From: JAFAMS01 sp049520515
GTDB lineage: Bacteria > Vulcanimicrobiota > Vulcanimicrobiia > Vulcanimicrobiales > Vulcanimicrobiaceae
Length of the DNA: 64,000 nt
Assembly (NCBI GenBank): GCA_049520515.1
Contig: JBEKPS010000006.1
Span: 186,001-250,000 of the forward strand
Direction: 5' to 3'
In this document: one piece after another, positions 62,735 to 64,000 of the stretch
Layout of the letters: each line of letters begins with the position of its first letter
Numbering within the stretch: the first letter of the stretch is position 1
The notes under the pieces: model-generated
What the model saw: only the letters and a program-made list of their open reading frames with translations
Told to the model about the DNA's origin: nothing
The model's database searches: none
Program-made: the position numbers and the translations under genes

Positions 62735-62809
62735 CCAAATCCATTAAGAGATTGTTGAAAAGCTGGGTTCTCAGCACGGTTTAAGCCCGAGCCTCTAGGA
62801 TACTGCGGC

Positions 62810-63523
62810 ATGACGAGCGTGCGCCAAGTCAAACGGCGACTCTTTGCAGCGTTACTGACAACGTTTATTTTCGCTGCTCCCGGCCTTACGGCCGGAGCGC
62901 GCCCGGTCAGTCCGTTGACGGCGCAGGACGTGGTTTCGAATCTGTCGGCTCGCAATGCGACGCTCTCGACATTCCAAGCGCACGTGGACATCCGGCTGCA
63001 CACCGGCATCCCGTTCCTCAATCCCACATTCGAGGGGATGACGTATTTCAAGCAGCCCGATCGGCACGAAGTGATCTTCACGAAATCGCCTTCCTACGCG
63101 AAGGGCTTCGAACAGCTGTACAGCGACGTCAGCGATCCCACCGTATGGGACAAGAAATTCATCTGCACGATCGACGGCGATCAAGAGTATAACGGAACAA
63201 AAGATATCGCGCTGCGTCTCGTCGAGCGCGTCCGCGGCTCGCTCGATCACGAAACCGTTCTCGTCGACCCGCGTCATTGGGTAATCGATGAGATCGTCTA
63301 CTCCTATTACAGCGGCGGACACATCACCGTCGATAAAGTCTACAGTTACGAAGGCGGTTTCGCGGTGCTCTCGGACGAACACGCGACGATCGCAATGCCA
63401 CCGTTCCCGCACGCGCGCGCCGATGCGCACTACACGCAATACAAGATCAACGTCGCGATCGACGATTCGGTTTTCACGGAAAAAGCCACGAAACGCATCG
63501 GCGTCAATTCGACCGCGCGGTAA
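62810..63523 (+). CDS. LolA-like secreted protein
   Basis: 237 residues. Signal peptide (RLFAALLTTFIFAAPGLTAGA), then a beta-rich domain with SNLSARNATLSTFQAHVDIR and FEGMTYFKQPDRHEVIF, matching the LolA/LolB-like open barrel (DUF4292/outer-membrane lipoprotein-sorting class). A role in carrying lipoproteins or another hydrophobic ligand is possible. The stop is 3 bases before the DUF5996 start. Confidence 0.75.
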   Translation: MTSVRQVKRRLFAALLTTFIFAAPGLTAGARPVSPLTAQDVVSNLSARNATLSTFQAHVDIRLHTGIPFLNPTFEGMTYFKQPDRHEVIFTKSPSYAKGFEQLYSDVSDPTVWDKKFICTIDGDQEYNGTKDIALRLVERVRGSLDHETVLVDPRHWVIDEIVYSYYSGGHITVDKVYSYEGGFAVLSDEHATIAMPPFPHARADAHYTQYKINVAIDDSVFTEKATKRIGVNSTAR

Positions 63524-63526
63524 CGC

Positions 63527-64000
63527 GTGGAGCTATGGCCGCGTCTGAGGCACGACGACTGGCATGAGACGCAGCTGACGCTGCAGCTGTGGACGCAGAT
63601 CGTCGGAAAGATACGGCTGCGATGCCAGCCGCTCGTCAACCACTGGTGGAACGTGACGCTCTACGTTACGCCGCGCGGACTTACGACATCGATCATGCCG
63701 TACGGCAAAGGGCGTGACTTCGAGATCACGTTTGATTTTCACGACCACGCCTTGGTCATTCGTGACTGTGACGGCGCCGAGCGTTCCTTCGCGCTCGAGC
63801 CAATGAGCGTCGCTGAGTTTTACAAGCGCGTTATGGCCGAGCTCGATGCGCTCGGGATGCCGGTTCACATCAACATGAAACCGAACGAAATTGCCGACGC
63901 CATACCGTTCGATCGAGACACGCAGCCTGCTTCGTACGACAAAGAATATGCCGCGCGTTTTTGGCGCGTGCTCGTGCAAGCCGACCGTCTTTGCAAGCAA
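63527..64000 (+). CDS. DUF5996 family protein, partial at right edge
   Basis: 158 codons are visible and the frame is still open at the window end. From GTG 63527: LRHDDWHETQLTLQLWTQIV, then KIRLRCQPLVNHWWNV, TLYVTPRGLTTSIMPYG and FEITFDFHDHALVIR, all typical of DUF5996. Function unknown. The 155-residue open frame on the opposite strand is a shadow. Confidence 0.8.
   Translation, partial: MELWPRLRHDDWHETQLTLQLWTQIVGKIRLRCQPLVNHWWNVTLYVTPRGLTTSIMPYGKGRDFEITFDFHDHALVIRDCDGAERSFALEPMSVAEFYKRVMAELDALGMPVHINMKPNEIADAIPFDRDTQPASYDKEYAARFWRVLVQADRLCKQ

Noticed and set aside
63533..64000. A 155-residue open frame on the minus strand at the right edge
   Set aside because: The + strand frame over the same bases is a clear DUF5996 protein; the minus frame is its shadow.
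1..64000. Mobile element, prophage or integrated island
   Set aside because: No transposase, integrase, phage structural gene, direct-repeat att site or marked base-composition break was seen.

Overview
The window is one continuous, gene-dense piece of a GC-rich bacterial chromosome, with almost no intergenic space and many ATGA/GTGA stop-start overlaps. It is not an obvious plasmid, phage or island: I see no integrase, transposase, IS end or CRISPR array. Housekeeping genes (gyrA, tsaE-tsaB-rimI, rsfS, typA, clpB, ilvBN) sit among accessory signalling and catabolic genes. A predicted outer-membrane barrel, a LolA-like protein and lipobox proteins suggest a diderm. A tRNA-Sec gene with selA and selB shows that the organism decodes UGA as selenocysteine. 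Ser/Pro/Thr-rich secreted proteins, Rcp1-like regulators and MASE-GGDEF proteins would fit a little-cultured phylum such as Eremiobacterota (WPS-2), but that placement is a guess from style, not from a marker comparison.

Layout. 1-1915 (-): a stand-alone receiver followed by a receiver-TM-PBP4 fusion running off the left edge. 2061-13336: a GT39-type transferase, PDZ and GH20 secreted proteins, a sodium:solute symporter fused to a FecR-like domain, a YkgJ-QueC fusion, a cyclase homologue with lost catalytic residues, a CobB-type sirtuin and a GNAT. 13381-20321 (-): histidine utilisation, hutH - class III aminotransferase - hutI - hutU - hutF, entering the formimidoylglutamate deiminase branch. 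20345-29237 (-): a seven-gene phosphorelay and cyclic-di-GMP run whose promoter-proximal gene is a histidine kinase carrying nine near-identical 30-residue repeats; hutH starts only 23 bases after its last gene. 29317-33052: an orphan protein, an SDR, tRNA-Sec, a methyltransferase and an intact receiver-cyclase. 33183-38289 (+): two lipoproteins with a strong terminator between them, a Tag-like glycosylase and typA. 38286-40918 (-): an MFS pump and an orphan TRAP binding protein.

40970-46930 (-): clpB under a CIRCE operator, abutting pcaH and pcaG, then ilvBN preceded by a classic attenuator (leader peptide with 10 of 20 residues Ile/Leu/Val, antiterminator, terminator). 46968-52860 (-): STAS protein, thioredoxin, selA, selB and an outer-membrane protein in tight succession. 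52968-55123 (+): an OmpR-type two-component pair. 55120-58297 (-): a small glycine-rich membrane protein, a small acidic protein and gyrA. 58275-64000 (+): tsaE, tsaB, rimI, a secreted TonB-C-like protein, yqeK, rsfS, a 43-residue membrane peptide, a TPM-domain protein, a LolA-like protein and a DUF5996 protein cut by the right edge.

Most noteworthy: (i) the receiver-TM-DD-peptidase fusion, (ii) the repeat-bearing kinase operon, (iii) the ilv attenuator and CIRCE sites, readable base by base, (iv) transporter-FecR and YkgJ-QueC fusions, and (v) several genes whose homologous N-terminus extends upstream of any ATG/GTG/TTG, suggesting ATT/CTG/ATA-type starts. No stretch longer than about 300 bases lacks a gene.
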